A stretch of 64,000 nucleotides of DNA, taken from positions 13,206,001-13,270,000 of the forward strand of contig CM060202.1 of assembly GCA_030562195.1 (NCBI GenBank), written 5' to 3'. This document shows positions 1-11,860 of this stretch, piece by piece. Within the stretch, counting starts at the first letter, position 1. Each line of letters begins with the position of its first letter. The DNA comes from Nipponacmea schrenckii (taxonomy: Eukaryota > Mollusca > Gastropoda > Lottiidae). Under the pieces are notes generated by a model. The model did not search any database. It was not told the DNA's origin and saw nothing but the letters and a program-made list of their open reading frames with translations. The position numbers and the translations under genes were made by a program.

Positions 1-591
1 TCCAATGTTGTAAAAATTTGGGTATTCTCATTGACAGCAATCTTTCTTTCAACAACCATGTCAATCAGGTCAGTAAAGTCTGCCATTATCATCTTCGTAG
101 AATTGGATCCATTCGCCACCTTATTACAGAAGCTGCAACTCTCGTCCGTTCTTTAGTTCTGTTCGAATTGATTATTGTAATTCGGTTCTTACTAGAATCA
201 CTGATGAACAGATATCAAAGCAACAGTCAATCCAAAATCGTGCTGCTCGTATTGTCACAAGGACCAAATTAAGAGCGCATATAACTCCAGTTTTACAAAA
301 ACTACATTGGCTTCGCGTACGTGAGAGAATTAATTTCAAAACGTTGACCTTGACATTCAGAAGCATGAACCAAACTGCCCCGCATTATCTAAAAACCTTG
401 TTATCTTGGTATCAACCGAAACGCTCTTTACGATCAGAAAACAAACTTCTGCTTGATATACCGCCATATAGACTTAAGAAATTTGGAATGAGAACTTTTC
501 AATACCATGCCTCAATCATTTAGATTCGCAGCAACTCGCTACCAACTTTCAAGTCCAGTGTGAAGACATGGTTGTTCAAACGCACCTATTA
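1..591 (+). pseudogene. Decayed non-LTR retrotransposon reverse transcriptase, C-terminal fragment
   Basis: Translating all three plus frames gives the familiar tail of a CR1/L2/Jockey-type reverse transcriptase. First comes a KNLGILIDSNLSFNNHV segment with the NHV..V motif, then a HLRRIGSIRHLI segment. After a frameshift near position 160 come DYCNS-like residues, an RAARIVTRTK stretch, ITPVLQKLHWL and, near 590, a FKRTY end. These follow the order in intact elements (LDYCNSLL, QNAARLV, LHWLPV, R..FK). At least one frameshift and one in-frame stop (near 523) break the frame, so this is a dead 5'-truncated copy. The upstream part is outside the window. The clade assignment is uncertain; the reverse-transcriptase origin is well supported. 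Confidence 0.8.
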
Positions 592-616
592 ACGCCAAAT
601 GTAACACTTCAGCGCC

Positions 617-2665
617 TTGAGAATTATGGAAGACAATCCCTGCCACAATTAATCATTCTTAATGCTTAATTAGGTGTTAAACATTAGTACAGTAACATCA
701 TCATTGTTGTTAAAAATTTATCATTCGAATAAAGAATATTACTGAACAAATTAACGATTTAGCCGAACTAATATTGCCCACTTCATAACGCCGAATGAAG
801 TTTACCGAACAAATGTTGAAAAACATTTCTCGCATTTCATGAGAAGGATATCATTATGACGACAAGTGGCGCTGCTCAATTTTAGTTAGGGCTTCATTCC
901 TATTTGTTTCGCCAATTTTTTATGGACGGCCAGTGGCTGTGTACAAAGTAAAGAATCTTATTATGAATTCCAATTTTATGATAAAAAGTGAAGTTTTTAA
1001 TCAAACTCGGTTCTCTTTATTCATTGGAATGTTAGATTTTGAGATAAATATGGTGCCTATACCAGGAAATGTTTTGAAAAATGGCCATTTTTTTGTACAG
1101 TCCACAGTGATGGTTGTGGGACAGATATTTTGATGGAATTGGCAAAATCCCAACTACATGGTTTCTTCACACCTTTGAAGATATCGAAAATTCCGATATA
1201 AAAGTATTTTCATGACAAGCTTAGTTACTGGCCAGTTCGAGACGAAGACTCGTCATGGCCAATCTTAGAAAAATAGCCAATTTTTGAATAGTCCACTCTG
1301 ATGGTGGTGGGCTATGTTTTGATGGATTGGCAGAATCCCAACCACATGGCGCCTTCAGACCTGTGAATATCCCCAAAATTCCAAAGAAATTGTATTTTCA
1401 TGCCAAACCTAATTACTGGTCAGTCAGTGATGAAGACTCTTCAAGGCCAATTTTTGAAAAATGGACAATTTTTTAACAGGCCATGGTGATGGGGGTCGGG
1501 CATAAATTTTGATGGAATCGGCAGACTCCTAACCACACGGTGCCTTCAGGCCTGGGAATAAATCAAATAATTCCAATGTAATGGTATTTTCATGCCAAAC
1601 GTAGTGACTGGCCAGTCAGTGATAAAAAAAACTCTTAATGGCCAATTGATAAAATATGGCCAATTTTTTATCAGTCCACGCTGATGGTGGTGGGGCATAA
1701 GTATTGATGATGGAATTGGTAGAATCCCTACCACATGTGGTGCCTTCACCTATGAAAATCCAAAAAATTCCAATGAAATGGTATTTTCATGCCAAATTTA
1801 GCGACTGGCCAGTCAGTGATAAAGACTCTTCATGGCAATTTTTTTGAAAAATGACCTTTGTTTGAAAAGTCCACGCTGATGGTGGTGGGGAATAAATTTT
1901 AAATTGGCAGAATCCTAACCAAATAGTGGCTTCTGACCTTTATGCCCCACCACCATCAGCGTGGACTGTTAAAAATTGACGACGAGCCATAACAAGTCTT
2001 CATCTTTATCTGGCCAGTAACTAAACTTGGCATGAAAATACTATTATATTGGAATTTTAGATATATTCACACGTCTGAAGAAACCATGTGGTTTGGATTT
2101 TGCAAATTCCATTAAATTATCTGTCCCACCACCATCACTGTGGACTGTACAAAAATTTGCCATTTTGAAAACATTTCATGGTATAGGCACCATATTTATC
2201 TCAAAATCTCACATTCCAATGAATAAAGAGTACCAAGAGTTTGATTAAAATCTTCGCTTTTTATCAAATTGGAATTCATAATACGATTCTTTACTTTGTA
2301 CACAGCCACTGGCCGGCCATAAAAATTGACCAAATAAATAGGAACGAAGCCCTAACTCAAATTGAGCAGCGCCACTTGTCGTCATAATGATAATGTTCTC
2401 ATGAAATGCGAGAAATGTTTTTCAACATTTGTTCGGTAAACTTCATTCGGCGTTATGAAGTAGGCAATATTAGTTCGGCTAAATCGTTAATTTGTTCAGT
2501 AATATTCTTTATTCGAATGATAAATTTTTAACAACAAATTATGAATTTAGTGAACGAATGTCAAATTAAGCGTACAAATGTTGATTTTACTGTACGAATG
2601 TTTATCGCCGAATTAAGCATTAAGAATGATTAATTATGGCAGGGATTGTCTTCCATAGAGAATTC
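617..2665. mobile_element. Foldback-type element with long inverted arms and internal tandem repeats
   Basis: The outer left sequence (about 617-1150) recurs as its reverse complement at about 2110-2665. It includes the TGGAAGACAATCCCTGCC end, a GACGACAAGTGGCGCTGCTC block and a TGTGTACAAAGTAAAGAATC block. Similarity is high across roughly 500 bp. Between the arms is a tandem array of a ~190-bp unit, reversed after about 1935. No convincing coding frame lies inside. Long inverted repeats enclosing tandem subrepeats are typical of non-autonomous foldback or MITE-like DNA elements. The element sits directly beside the dead reverse transcriptase. The superfamily and any target-site duplication could not be determined. 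Confidence 0.75.
1095..1935 (+). repeat. About 190-bp tandem repeat inside the foldback element
   Basis: The motif around TGATGGTGGTGGGGCATAAA recurs near 1108, 1299, 1486, 1681 and 1876, a period of about 188-195 bp. Between copies lie the shared blocks GGAATTGGCAGAATCC, TATTTTCATGCCAAA and GACTGGCCAGTCAGTGAT. The same unit appears reverse-complemented at about 1940-2150, so the array changes orientation near 1937, the centre of the foldback. Copies are diverged by small substitutions and indels. Confidence 0.8.
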
Positions 2666-2749
2666 CTTTGAGAAGGATTTGTTGCGCTATACAAATATCG
2701 TATTATTATTATATTATGAACCTATAAAAATATGGTACTAAAAATGCAA

Positions 2750-2843
2750 AACTATGGTATTTACTTCAAAAACTATGTTTGTTTCTTCAAAAACTATGTT
2801 AGTTACTTCAAAAACTATGTTAGTTACTTAGAAAACTATGGTA
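2750..2843 (+). repeat. 21-bp minisatellite
   Basis: AACTATG recurs at 2750, 2771, 2792, 2813 and 2834, an exact 21-bp period. The unit is close to AACTATGTTAGTTACTTCAA plus one base. About five copies are present, the first and last degraded. The repeat is non-coding and follows the right end of the foldback element by about 85 bp. Confidence 0.85.
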
Positions 2844-3084
2844 TTATCTGAGAATCTGGAAATGGAAGAGAACTACTCTAAAACTAGTTTTGTTAACTCA
2901 TATCTTAGATGTCTTACAGACAAGAGGCAGAGCTCAGGCTACATGACATAATCTTTAACTACGTTAAGTTATTTAAATACGCTGTTGATTATGTATAGGC
3001 CTAACAGAATAAAATATTGTAGGTTACGTGGGAAATAAAATATAATAATAATCATCGAAGCTACAAACGTTCTTCTTAAGAAAT

Positions 3085-3312
3085 TTAAAAGCTCTGAGAA
3101 GGAAAAGGTTGACATTTATAAAATTTACGAATTCTGGCTGAAATAGAATCCAGCATGCTTCTCATAATTGTTAGGGCTATTTTAGCAGGTAGTAGTAGTA
3201 GAACCACAAATACATTCCCGTCTGTATGGATGTAGAAAGTGTGCTTTAGGTATTTGACGTTTAAAATTGACACCGAGACAACTCCCTGAAGTACTGACAC
3301 AGGCATTAGCAT
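3085..3312 (-). pseudogene. Possible relic of a reverse transcriptase palm region
   Basis: A 75-codon frame has a VSVLQGVVSVSIL start reminiscent of the PQGSVLSP motif of non-LTR reverse transcriptases. It is followed by a GNVFVV segment where the catalytic YxDD would sit, then an IMRSMLDSISARIRKF helix and an F.F.S-type end in a shifted frame. The catalytic aspartates are gone. The resemblance is weak and rests on motif order alone. It could be chance. Confidence 0.25.
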
Positions 3313-3700
3313 TATAAAGTATATTGTATAATGATTTTTTAGTGCACATATTTCAGTACGGATGTGAGTGTATAATGTTTTATCAATGATTGATAATATT
3401 GAAAATATTCAGTATCAAATCAATTTATTGGTATTGGAATATGTATATTGTGTTATTATTTAAAAATTAAAGAATATCACTTCTTACCAGACTCTAGTTC
3501 TCTACATTCTGGAATTTTGTTTATTTCCTAGAATTCTGTTTTGTCAGATGATAAATTTTACGTTCAAAAGATCTTGTCTAAAAACAGTTGATTGGTACTA
3601 ATGTAGATGACGTCGTTTCCATCTGGAATTAGAAATTAAAATCACTGGATATAAAAAAAAATGTTATCTTAATTCTGATGTATGTCGACAAATGTAATGC

Positions 3701-4044
3701 TTAAAGGGATAATATGTCTTAGAATGAACATAAAACTTGAAAATTTTAAAAATTGACCAATAAAAGCACATATTCATCAGTAAATATACCTTGTGCCAAA
3801 CAATACATAAAAAAATAAATATATATCCAGAAAAATACGTAATTATCCATAAAGATGCATTTAATTATTGAAAAACGCTTAAAAAATTGATTAAGCGTTT
3901 TTCAAATTTGACTTAGTTTTGTAGTTTTTAAGGAATTCTGTTACTTTATGACACCAGGTAAGCTTACTGATGACTATATACTCATATTGACCATTCTTGA
4001 GAACTAAAATTTAATGTTCATGCTAAGACGCAGTATCCCTTTAA
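3701..4044. mobile_element. MITE copy A (344 bp), TTAA-flanked, palindromic
   Basis: The element starts TTAAAGGGATA and ends with the inverted TATCCCTTTAA. The inner terminal repeat (GTCTTAGMATGAACATWAAA) is also inverted at both ends. The centre is a perfect hairpin-like pair GAAAAACGCTTAA / TTAAGCGTTTTTC at about 3871-3903. Both ends carry TTAA, compatible with a TTAA target-site duplication, which would suggest a piggyBac-related non-autonomous element. That link is inferred. A full second copy lies at 14478-14812, inside the BRICHOS gene. Confidence 0.8.
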
Positions 4045-6861
4045 ATTTCCCTTTATAAAAATTAGATTATATTTCTTCTAAAAAAGCAACAGAAAAGGAC
4101 ATTTTAATCCCATTAGTAAATTCCTCACAGAATTAAAATAAAAGAACACTTACAATTCCCAATTGATGTTTGTTGTTCATTATTCTGTGTATTCTAATTC
4201 TTTTCTCAATTTTTTGCATGAATTATCCACTGGATCTTCATTGCAGTCTTCCTGTTTTGCTCCAATTGTGTTGACATGGAAAGAAATATAAGAATTGTTT
4301 ACTTAAAAATGAAAACTATTAACGTCATGTGAACATATACAACTATATCTCGATCTTTTTAAAAGTTAAAAGGGTCAGTAAACAAATGATCAAAAGTTAC
4401 AGCTGAAAAAGTTTCTATAATATGCTTTATTTATAATAAACTCTTAAATTAGTTTTGGCATTTAAAAATTAATGGTTTGTTTTTCGGGGTTTATATTTAA
4501 CATAAAGAATGATTCAGAAGTAAATATAAAACAAAACGACCCTTCACTAAATAATACGTACCAAAACATCTCCATATAACTTATTACATGTTGATATCCT
4601 GAACTCCCTGTACTGCATAGGTAAAGATTTGAATATGATGAAACAATAGTGTGAGTGAAAACTGTTCAGATAAAGCTCACTGTAGTGGACAAGGATTGGA
4701 TGGTAGTCATTTATGCTCAGATAGTTCAGTTCAGATTTTGCTAGTTTGAAATTCTGAACTTTTAATTGGTTTGTTTGAATTTTGATCCAATCAGAATAAA
4801 CACTGTATGTTCTGGGTTCGATATTTGAAACAATGAAAAATACTGTATTGAAGAAGACAGTTTAAAGAGAAATAGATGGTGAACTTTGTTCTTAGAATTA
4901 TAAAAATAGCGATGGCAATCGTAATACGACCACATTTATAATGTTTTCAAATTTGTCTGAGAGTTGACAAGAATTATCGGTAAATGATGAAAGATTTTTC
5001 TTGAATTTTAATTAAATTTCGGGGAAGGGAGGGACTGATTATCCCAGATGTAGAGGCCTAGTGTGGAACAAATGTTCTGATCTAAAATAGAAAAAAAAGT
5101 AATAACTCGCCCAATGGGCGAGAAGTATAGTACCTATTAAGTTCAGATTGTTTTGAGTTTGCTATGAACAAGGTTGTCATTTAAGTTTTGATTTTTGGAA
5201 TATACATCTATCATTTTTTGCTTATAGGCATGGGGGAATTTCTCCTGAAGACTCTTATAATGGAATTTTCTTGCTTGCTTTATTACTAGTTGTATTAAAG
5301 GGGGCACAAAGGGTGCTCTGTTCACACTGTGGTGAATATTAAGTATTATGTTATGTTTATATGTTTTTCCATAATGTAACTCGAATGTATGTAATTTTAA
5401 TTATCCAGGTTATTTTTGACTGTATTTGCTTTAGCATGTATTTGCTTGTCAATAAAGTGTAGATAGAAGTCCTATAGGTCTTGCTGTATCAATCTAATGG
5501 GCTGTTCTATATTGACTGAATTTAGTAGATTCATCTTCGGGCAAGTCGATTTATATGCTCTCAATTGGGGTTAGGGTGGGATCGTCAAGTGAATGGTCGT
5601 TAAGATTGAAATGGTAAGAAACAGGCTTGTCTTTTTAAAGAGGCACAGGCTTGATTTTTAGGGGTCGTTTTGGGCCTTTGTTACATTTAAACAGTCATCA
5701 GAAATACTCAAGCTCTAAGAAAATCGCAAAATACCTTGAAATATACCTCAAACAAAAAATTTCACTTTTCATTTTTTTCCGTGCTGTACGCGGCTGGTCT
5801 CCAGTCAGTCTGAAAATTGCGTGTCCTGTTAACAAAGTCTACAATTGAAAATGTGTTGTAGACTATTTGGACTCAGTCCGCCAATTCATTTGCCATCTGT
5901 TTCAAGGTTAAATCACGAAATTCAACCTTCTATAACTTTTTCCAGAAATCTCGTTGAAAGCTTTCCTGTATGTCACATAAAAGCCTGGCCAATACATGGT
6001 TTCTGTACAAAATTTCAATATAGCATGACCATGAAAATTTTGAACTTAACAAAACGAAAGTAAAAAAACTACATTTTATCAACATCCGCTTGACTGTCAC
6101 TGCACACAAAACCACTATTTTTAGAAATAACCTTCTGCCAATTAAATTTCTCATTATCTCAGAAATTCTGAAAGAAAATGCAATTTCAGACATCAAATTT
6201 CAAATCTAGACCAAAAATTAGTCAAAAAGGGGCATGCAAAAACCCCCAAAGGAAGGGAGAAAGAGGATTTCTAAAAATAGAACGAACTAAATTCGTATAC
6301 AATCATTAGCATAAATGTTTTACTGATCTGAGTCCATTTATATAGATGACCGCTATTGCACGACGGGAAGGATAACTCTTTGATTATCAAGACGAACCGT
6401 TTTCCAATATGACGGGACGTTCGTAATATCTTAAGACATTATGATTTTTCAAACACGGATAATTATGGATACACATGGATTTGAAGGCTCAAATTTCAAA
6501 GGTAAGCTCTGTAGACTATTTCTGATTAGCTTAGCAAAAGATTTCATGTGTTTGAGGCTGTCGGATGATTGTCCGAAACAAATCAAGCCTGGGCCCCTTT
6601 AAAATTAATATCTGATCTGTGAGCATTTCAACAAGTGCGTAATTTGTTCTTTGTTCCTCCCACATATTGCTCGGAACATTTTTTGCATGAAAATAAGTAT
6701 ATTAGATTCGAGTTTTCACATGTTAGGTGCTCCTGGATCGGGTATCTTTTATTCGTAGCTTATTTAAGAAATAATGAGTTTCTGATATACAGGGACATGT
6801 TTTGAATCTGCTTGACATACATGAAGCACCCCTAAATCCTGGAAGTACTACTTTGTGCTGA
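4045..6861. other. Non-coding AT-rich stretch with repeat fragments
   Basis: No convincing gene was found on either strand. Open frames are short, compositionally simple and lack recognisable motifs. A perfect 17-bp palindrome, CTCGCCCA-A-TGGGCGAG, lies at 5106-5122. Stretches at about 4990-5060 and 6060-6240 share words with 27770-27920 (for example AAGAAAATGCAATTTCA), so they are probably fragments of one old interspersed repeat. Confidence 0.5.
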
Positions 6862-6864
6862 AGT

Positions 6865-6979
6865 CTTAGCATGAAAATGAAATTTTAGTTCTCAAGAAAG
6901 GTCAATATGAGTGTATATTCACCAAACTTACCTGGTGGCATAAAGTAACAGAATCTCTAAGACCTATTATCCTTTTAAA
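6865..6979. mobile_element. Internally deleted derivative of the 344-bp MITE
   Basis: The left part carries GTCTTAGCATGAAAATGAAA and TTTAGTTCTCAAGAAAGGTC, the inverted terminal region of the MITE at 3701-4044. It runs into the block ending TGGCATAAAGTAACAGAAT, then closes with CTAAGACCTATTATCCTTTT. The palindromic centre is missing. It is about one third of full length. Confidence 0.7.
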
Positions 6980-7325
6980 GTACACACGCTCTTTCAGTTT
7001 TGAGGAAACAGTCGTACAGGTTTGGTTATGATCAGAAGACCTTGCGCAAACTCGATGAAATCGCAAAACTTGTGACTTAATTATCCCAGAAAAGGTATGT
7101 TTTGGATGAAATGAGTTCGTATGGAAAAGTTGATGAAATATACTTTAATAGCTAATTTATTAGTCTCTGATATGGCATATTCTTTAAAGACAGTGATATC
7201 GAGAAAATCCATGCTTTTGTGGCTGACGTTGGCCGTTAGTTTGACGGACGGATGGTGGTTGTTGAGGATTTCAAAGAATTGCCAAAACTGTTCTATAGAG
7301 TAAGTCCAAACTATGAAAATATTAT

Positions 7326-7937
7326 CTAAAAAGCGTCCGTAAAAAAGTAGGACAAATGGGCAAGGGGTAATACCTCACGTTCCCACTCTGCCATGAAAAG
7401 GTTTGCGTACAAAGGGGCGAATCGTTTGCCCATGGCTGTACTTGAAGTTTGAAGATACGTTTTACCATTAAATGTGAAATCGTTGCGGCTAAGACAAATC
7501 TCTAAAAGCTGTAGATTTGCATCGTCGGGTCTGTTTGGATCTGGGCTTCTACTGAAAGCTTGGCGAACTTCCATTAGGCCAGTAATGTTGTCGATATTGG
7601 TGTACAGAAAAGTTATATCAATAGAAATTAAATTAGCATTTGAAGGAACTTTGAGATTTTTTATTTTATTGACAAAGTCAGTTGTGTCCTTAAGACTCGA
7701 TGTTGACATGCTATTGGTAGTAAGAAATGATCAATGTATTGTGACACGACTCACTACCACAGTCAGAGATAATCGGGCGACCTTAGGGATTCTAATAGGC
7801 ATAAACCAATCCTTGGTAAGATTCTTATGAATCTTCGGCAAAGTGTAAGTGTCTCTCACTGCAATCAGGTTTGAAAGAAGGATTGTTTCTGTCCAAATTG
7901 TTATGGATGGATATTGAAAAAAAATATTGGAGTACAA
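7326..7937 (-). pseudogene. Decayed Penelope-like element reverse transcriptase
   Basis: The 127-codon frame at 7326-7709 contains LISIDITFLYTNI, matching motif A of Penelope-like reverse transcriptases (catalytic Asp in D-[IV]-x-x-LYTNI). Further on are NDFTFNGKTYLQ and TAMGKRFAPLYANLFMAEWE, matching the FTFNGK and G-TAMG...AP-YANLFM motif B. An upstream frame (7731-7937) carries TYTLPKIHKN, the LPKIHK motif that precedes the fingers. A stop and frameshift separate the two pieces. The motif C aspartates (Y-[ILV]-DD) are degraded to SYFFTDAF. No GIY-YIG endonuclease domain is seen. It is a dead fragment; the family call is good. Confidence 0.78.
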
Positions 7938-9190
7938 TCGAGGAGGAATCTACTCTTAAAATCAGACATTGCATGTGGGCGTTTCAAATCAAATGCATTT
8001 GATTGCTTAGAAAAGAAGTTTTTTCAATAATGACAAAATATAGATAATCCTCTAAAGTGGGCAAATTACTCCTCACAACGAATGCGTTTTTATTATAAAT
8101 ACTGGTATATTTTTCAGCTGTTTTAGGTAACTCTCAAGTCATTATCAAAACAAGGATTAATTTGAATTCAACGGGTTCTAAAGAGGTTCTCTACAAGTTT
8201 CATGAATATCCGGGACAATTTGCACTATTCCAATTTTCATTTTGACGTCTTTGGTTCTGGTAATTCTACTAAAACTATTGCATATTATGTCATTAGAGGG
8301 GAACTGCATAGATATTAACACTAGCTTCCAGTAGCTCTAGTGACAGCATAAACCACAAATGGCGGACCGAAAATTGAAATGGTTAAAATTGATGCTATCA
8401 ATATCCCAAATGCTCATAAAAGGCTTAGCAAACCTACAATCCCTTTAAGGAGTTTTTATATTATAAGGTGGATCTTGCATTTTCAAAATAGATGGAATGT
8501 AGAGTGGCACATCAGTACCAAAACGGGCGATATACAAATATTATTATATCTCTTTTGTATGTAAATCATTATTTTTTAAGTCTGTATACCTATGCTTTCA
8601 GTTTGAGAAGCTATTTGACTCGAAGGAAAGATTTGTCAAACGTAGATCAAAATTTACTTGGGGAACTGTCAGTGTAAGAAAGAAATCTACTGGAATCCCA
8701 GGATTTGATGATAGTACGTGGAAAGGTAAAAAGCATATTCGTAATAATTTGTAAAATAATTTAGAAGCAATGATTATAAAAAAGTGTATTTTCTGCATGT
8801 TCGGCTTGAAGATTATTTATCTTTACAGAAAGTAGTGAAATTTTAAAGTGTAAAGGAATTGTAAAGCTGTTTCTACTTGTATACCAGGGACACTGATACC
8901 TTCAATTTACACCATTCTAATTTTCATTCTGACGTGTGTGGTTCTATCAATTCCACTAAATTATTTTATTACCCCACTGTATAGATATCAACATTAGCTT
9001 CTTGTAGATGTCCTCTTGTGACATCATTCAATTGAAATTGTGCAAATTGATGCACATAAACAACCAATACACAAACCCTTTAAAGCTAGACTATAATTAA
9101 TGATGAATGATTCATAGATAATATTTCTTAAAGCGTGGAAAGGAGGTTCTTGTAATAATTCCTGATAATTGCAAGAAACCTTTAGAATAT
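7938..9190. repeat. Non-coding stretch with a diverged ~200-bp direct repeat
   Basis: The segment at about 8208-8460 and that at about 8883-9090 share the same ordered words: TTCTAATTTTCATTYTGACG, GTGGTTCT..CAATTCYACTAAA, ATAGATATYAACAYTAGCTTC and a CCCTTTAA end. They are therefore two diverged copies of one interspersed repeat in the same orientation, about 670 bp apart. No gene is visible in or between them. Confidence 0.6.
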
Positions 9191-9191
9191 A

Positions 9192-10606
9192 TTGTAAATT
9201 CTGATAATCGAGACTACAGTTTTCATCGGATTTGAATGAAACTTGTGATCATTTATATTGATGCGATCTCGGACAAATTCGAAATTGTCAATTTTTCGAT
9301 GAACGGTTTTTGATTTAATGCACTCGACTTAGTCAAAACGCGTCAAAATTTGCTTGTGAACGATAGACACACTACAGTTTTCATTGGATTTGAATGGAAT
9401 TTGGTGTGATCATTTATATAGATGAGATCTTGGACAAGTTAAATATTGACGATTTTTCGATAAATTATATTTGAGTTATTGGCCTTGACTTAGCCCAAAC
9501 ACATACAAATTAGCTAGTAATGCATCAGAGACTAGGTTTCAACTGATTTGAAAGAAACTTTTATGATGAGAACTTGGATTAGACCCAAATAATGTTAGAG
9601 TTTCTGCCTGTGTTAAAACAGAAAGTATATTTTTAAGTGGGCGTATCTTGCTAGGCAACCGCTTGTGAAGCATAGATATAACCCCCTAACGTATGCAAAA
9701 TATTCCAACTCATTCAATTCTATCTTTGTCTACTAAAATTATTGTTTAGATTATTGTGACCGACTGATGTTCGCGTTTTCATAGACTCTACAGACAACAA
9801 TTATTTAGGGATTCTTCTAATTTTTATTTTGCCTGCTTAAAATGCTCTTTAGAAAAGACATTAACCAAGTGTTAATGGACAACAAACAATGAATTGAACT
9901 TCCAATCAAAGCTACTAGTGGGCTAATGTCACCTTGTATCGCAAGGCTTTCTTTTTATTTTTCAGTCGAACACACTCCACAATACAATTCTTTTGAGATT
10001 GTGACGCAACTTTCTGAAATTGTTTGTTATTACCCAAGTAACTGAAAATAAAAAATATCGAAATTATTTAATATGAATTATTGCCTTTGTTCTTTAAAAC
10101 GCGTTTAATTTTTAGCCCGTAAACACCCTACAAGGCAAAATTCATCCAAGGATGAACCCAATTGAAAATCAAAGATAGCTTGCTAGGCAAGGTAACATAC
10201 GCCCACTTCAGCATAGAATATTCCATGTTTTTTCATTTAATCAAGGGTCATAACTCATAAACCGACATTTGGAATCGCACCATTTTTGAACTTGTTCGAG
10301 ATATTATCAAGATGAATACACATACATAATCGGATGAAAACTACAGCTTCTATTGCGTACACAAGTAAATTTTAACGTTTTTTCATTTAATCAAGGGTCA
10401 TAACTCATAAACCGACATCTGGAATCGTGCCATTTTTAAACTTGTCCGGGATATTATCGCGATGAATACACATACCAAGTTTCATTCAAATCGGATAAAA
10501 ACTCTGGCCTGTATCGCGTACACAAGTAATTGTTGACGGACGGACGGACGGACGGACAGGGGTGATGGCAATATACGTCCACATTTCCATGTGGCGTATA
10601 AAAATA
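9192..10606 (+). mobile_element. Tandem-repeat-bearing interspersed element ending in an ACGG microsatellite
   Basis: Three ~160-bp copies around CTACAGTTTTCATCGGATTT start near 9210, 9370 and 9530. Two ~149-bp copies around CATTTAATCAAGGGTCATAA start near 10228 and 10377. The array ends in about five ACGG units (10534-10557), followed by GGGTGATGGCAATATACG and CATGTGGCGTATAAAA. A nested segment at 9637-10207 is bounded by inverted AGTGGGCGTAT ends. Elements with core tandem repeats plus a microsatellite are common among non-autonomous helitron-like repeats of molluscs. That classification is inference; no terminal hairpin was proved. Confidence 0.5.
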
Positions 10607-11860
10607 CCAATTAATATTTTATGCGTTATTGCCTTGTTGGAAGGTACAATTCTTGACAGATTGTAATGAAACGTAATATGGTTCATTTATCACCCCAGAA
10701 AAGAAGTGTATGACTGAAGGTTGAATATTTCATTTCAGTGATTGTAACTGTACTGTCAAATTCATTAATGCTAGTGAGCGTTTATACCTTTATAAAGGTT
10801 TGAGATTGTCAAGCCATTTGGGCAAGGACCCCAAGAGGGTCTAAGATCAGACACTCATTCGGCACTCTGATTGCAGTAAGGCACTGGTGTAGTCCCAGAC
10901 TAACCAATCAATTACAACATATTCTGTGATAACACCCCTTCAACAGCCCCAGACTATCTAACTATCGTAACATTGTCTCGCAACAGCTTTCATGCCAAGA
11001 CGTGACATAGAGAAGATGTGCGGCTTCCTCCGCATGTTTATAGCAAAGATAACTCCTTCTTACCTCGTGTGTTTCATAAATGAAGCAACTCTTAAGGCGA
11101 TGGAGTATATGAAATACCCACCAACTGATACAACAATAGGTAATCTACAACCCGACCTGTCGGGTCAGCTATCAATCTTATGAGACAATGATTCCCGATC
11201 CTTCCTCCAATCCGTCATTGACCTAAAATTCCAAAGGTATTCACCCCAATTCTGTACTCATTGTTATCTAGATATTTCTTAAGGGAGGTTTTATCATTCA
11301 GTAGAAAGAAGTCGAATTAAAAGAAAGTAAGAAGAGTCCCTGTCTTCACGTGGAGGGAGAGGGTATGGTGGAAAGTTTTTCTAGCATTGGTAACAATTCC
11401 TAAATATCTGGCAATAAAATAGTATTTCCTTATGATTTCTCAGCTAAATAAACTTATTTGTTGTTCATGATTGGCGGTAGTGGTCTTTTGAAGCCTTTTC
11501 TTGAACACACAAACACACATGACAATAAACCAGGATGCTGTATCGCAATCGGTTCCAAATTTATAGGCCTTCAGATTTTTTTTAAAAGAAAGAGAATTTC
11601 CAAAAAATAACACAGACTACAATGGATTTGGCGCAACTTTACCCCTACTGTTTTATTGGTTTTGATCTTATAGAGAAGACAAACTTTCACCTTCATGTAA
11701 CCTTTTATTCTCACGTGACCTTCAAATCAGTATTACATCACACATGTGAAATAATATAACTTAAGGGAAACAACTCTATTATTTATGGATTGACTAACAA
11801 TAGGTATCATCAGTTTATAAAATTATAAAACTTCCACATGCCATTTTATGCAAGTGGAAT
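10607..11860. other. Non-coding stretch, nothing recognised
   Basis: There is one 63-codon frame (10992-11183) of ordinary amino-acid composition but no recognisable motif. It lacks splice-consistent neighbours, so it is not called. The stretch 10800-10920, unusually GC-rich for this window, may be a repeat remnant. Confidence 0.4.

Noticed and set aside
7474..7830. 118-codon plus-strand frame
   Set aside because: Antisense shadow of the Penelope-like reverse transcriptase on the minus strand.
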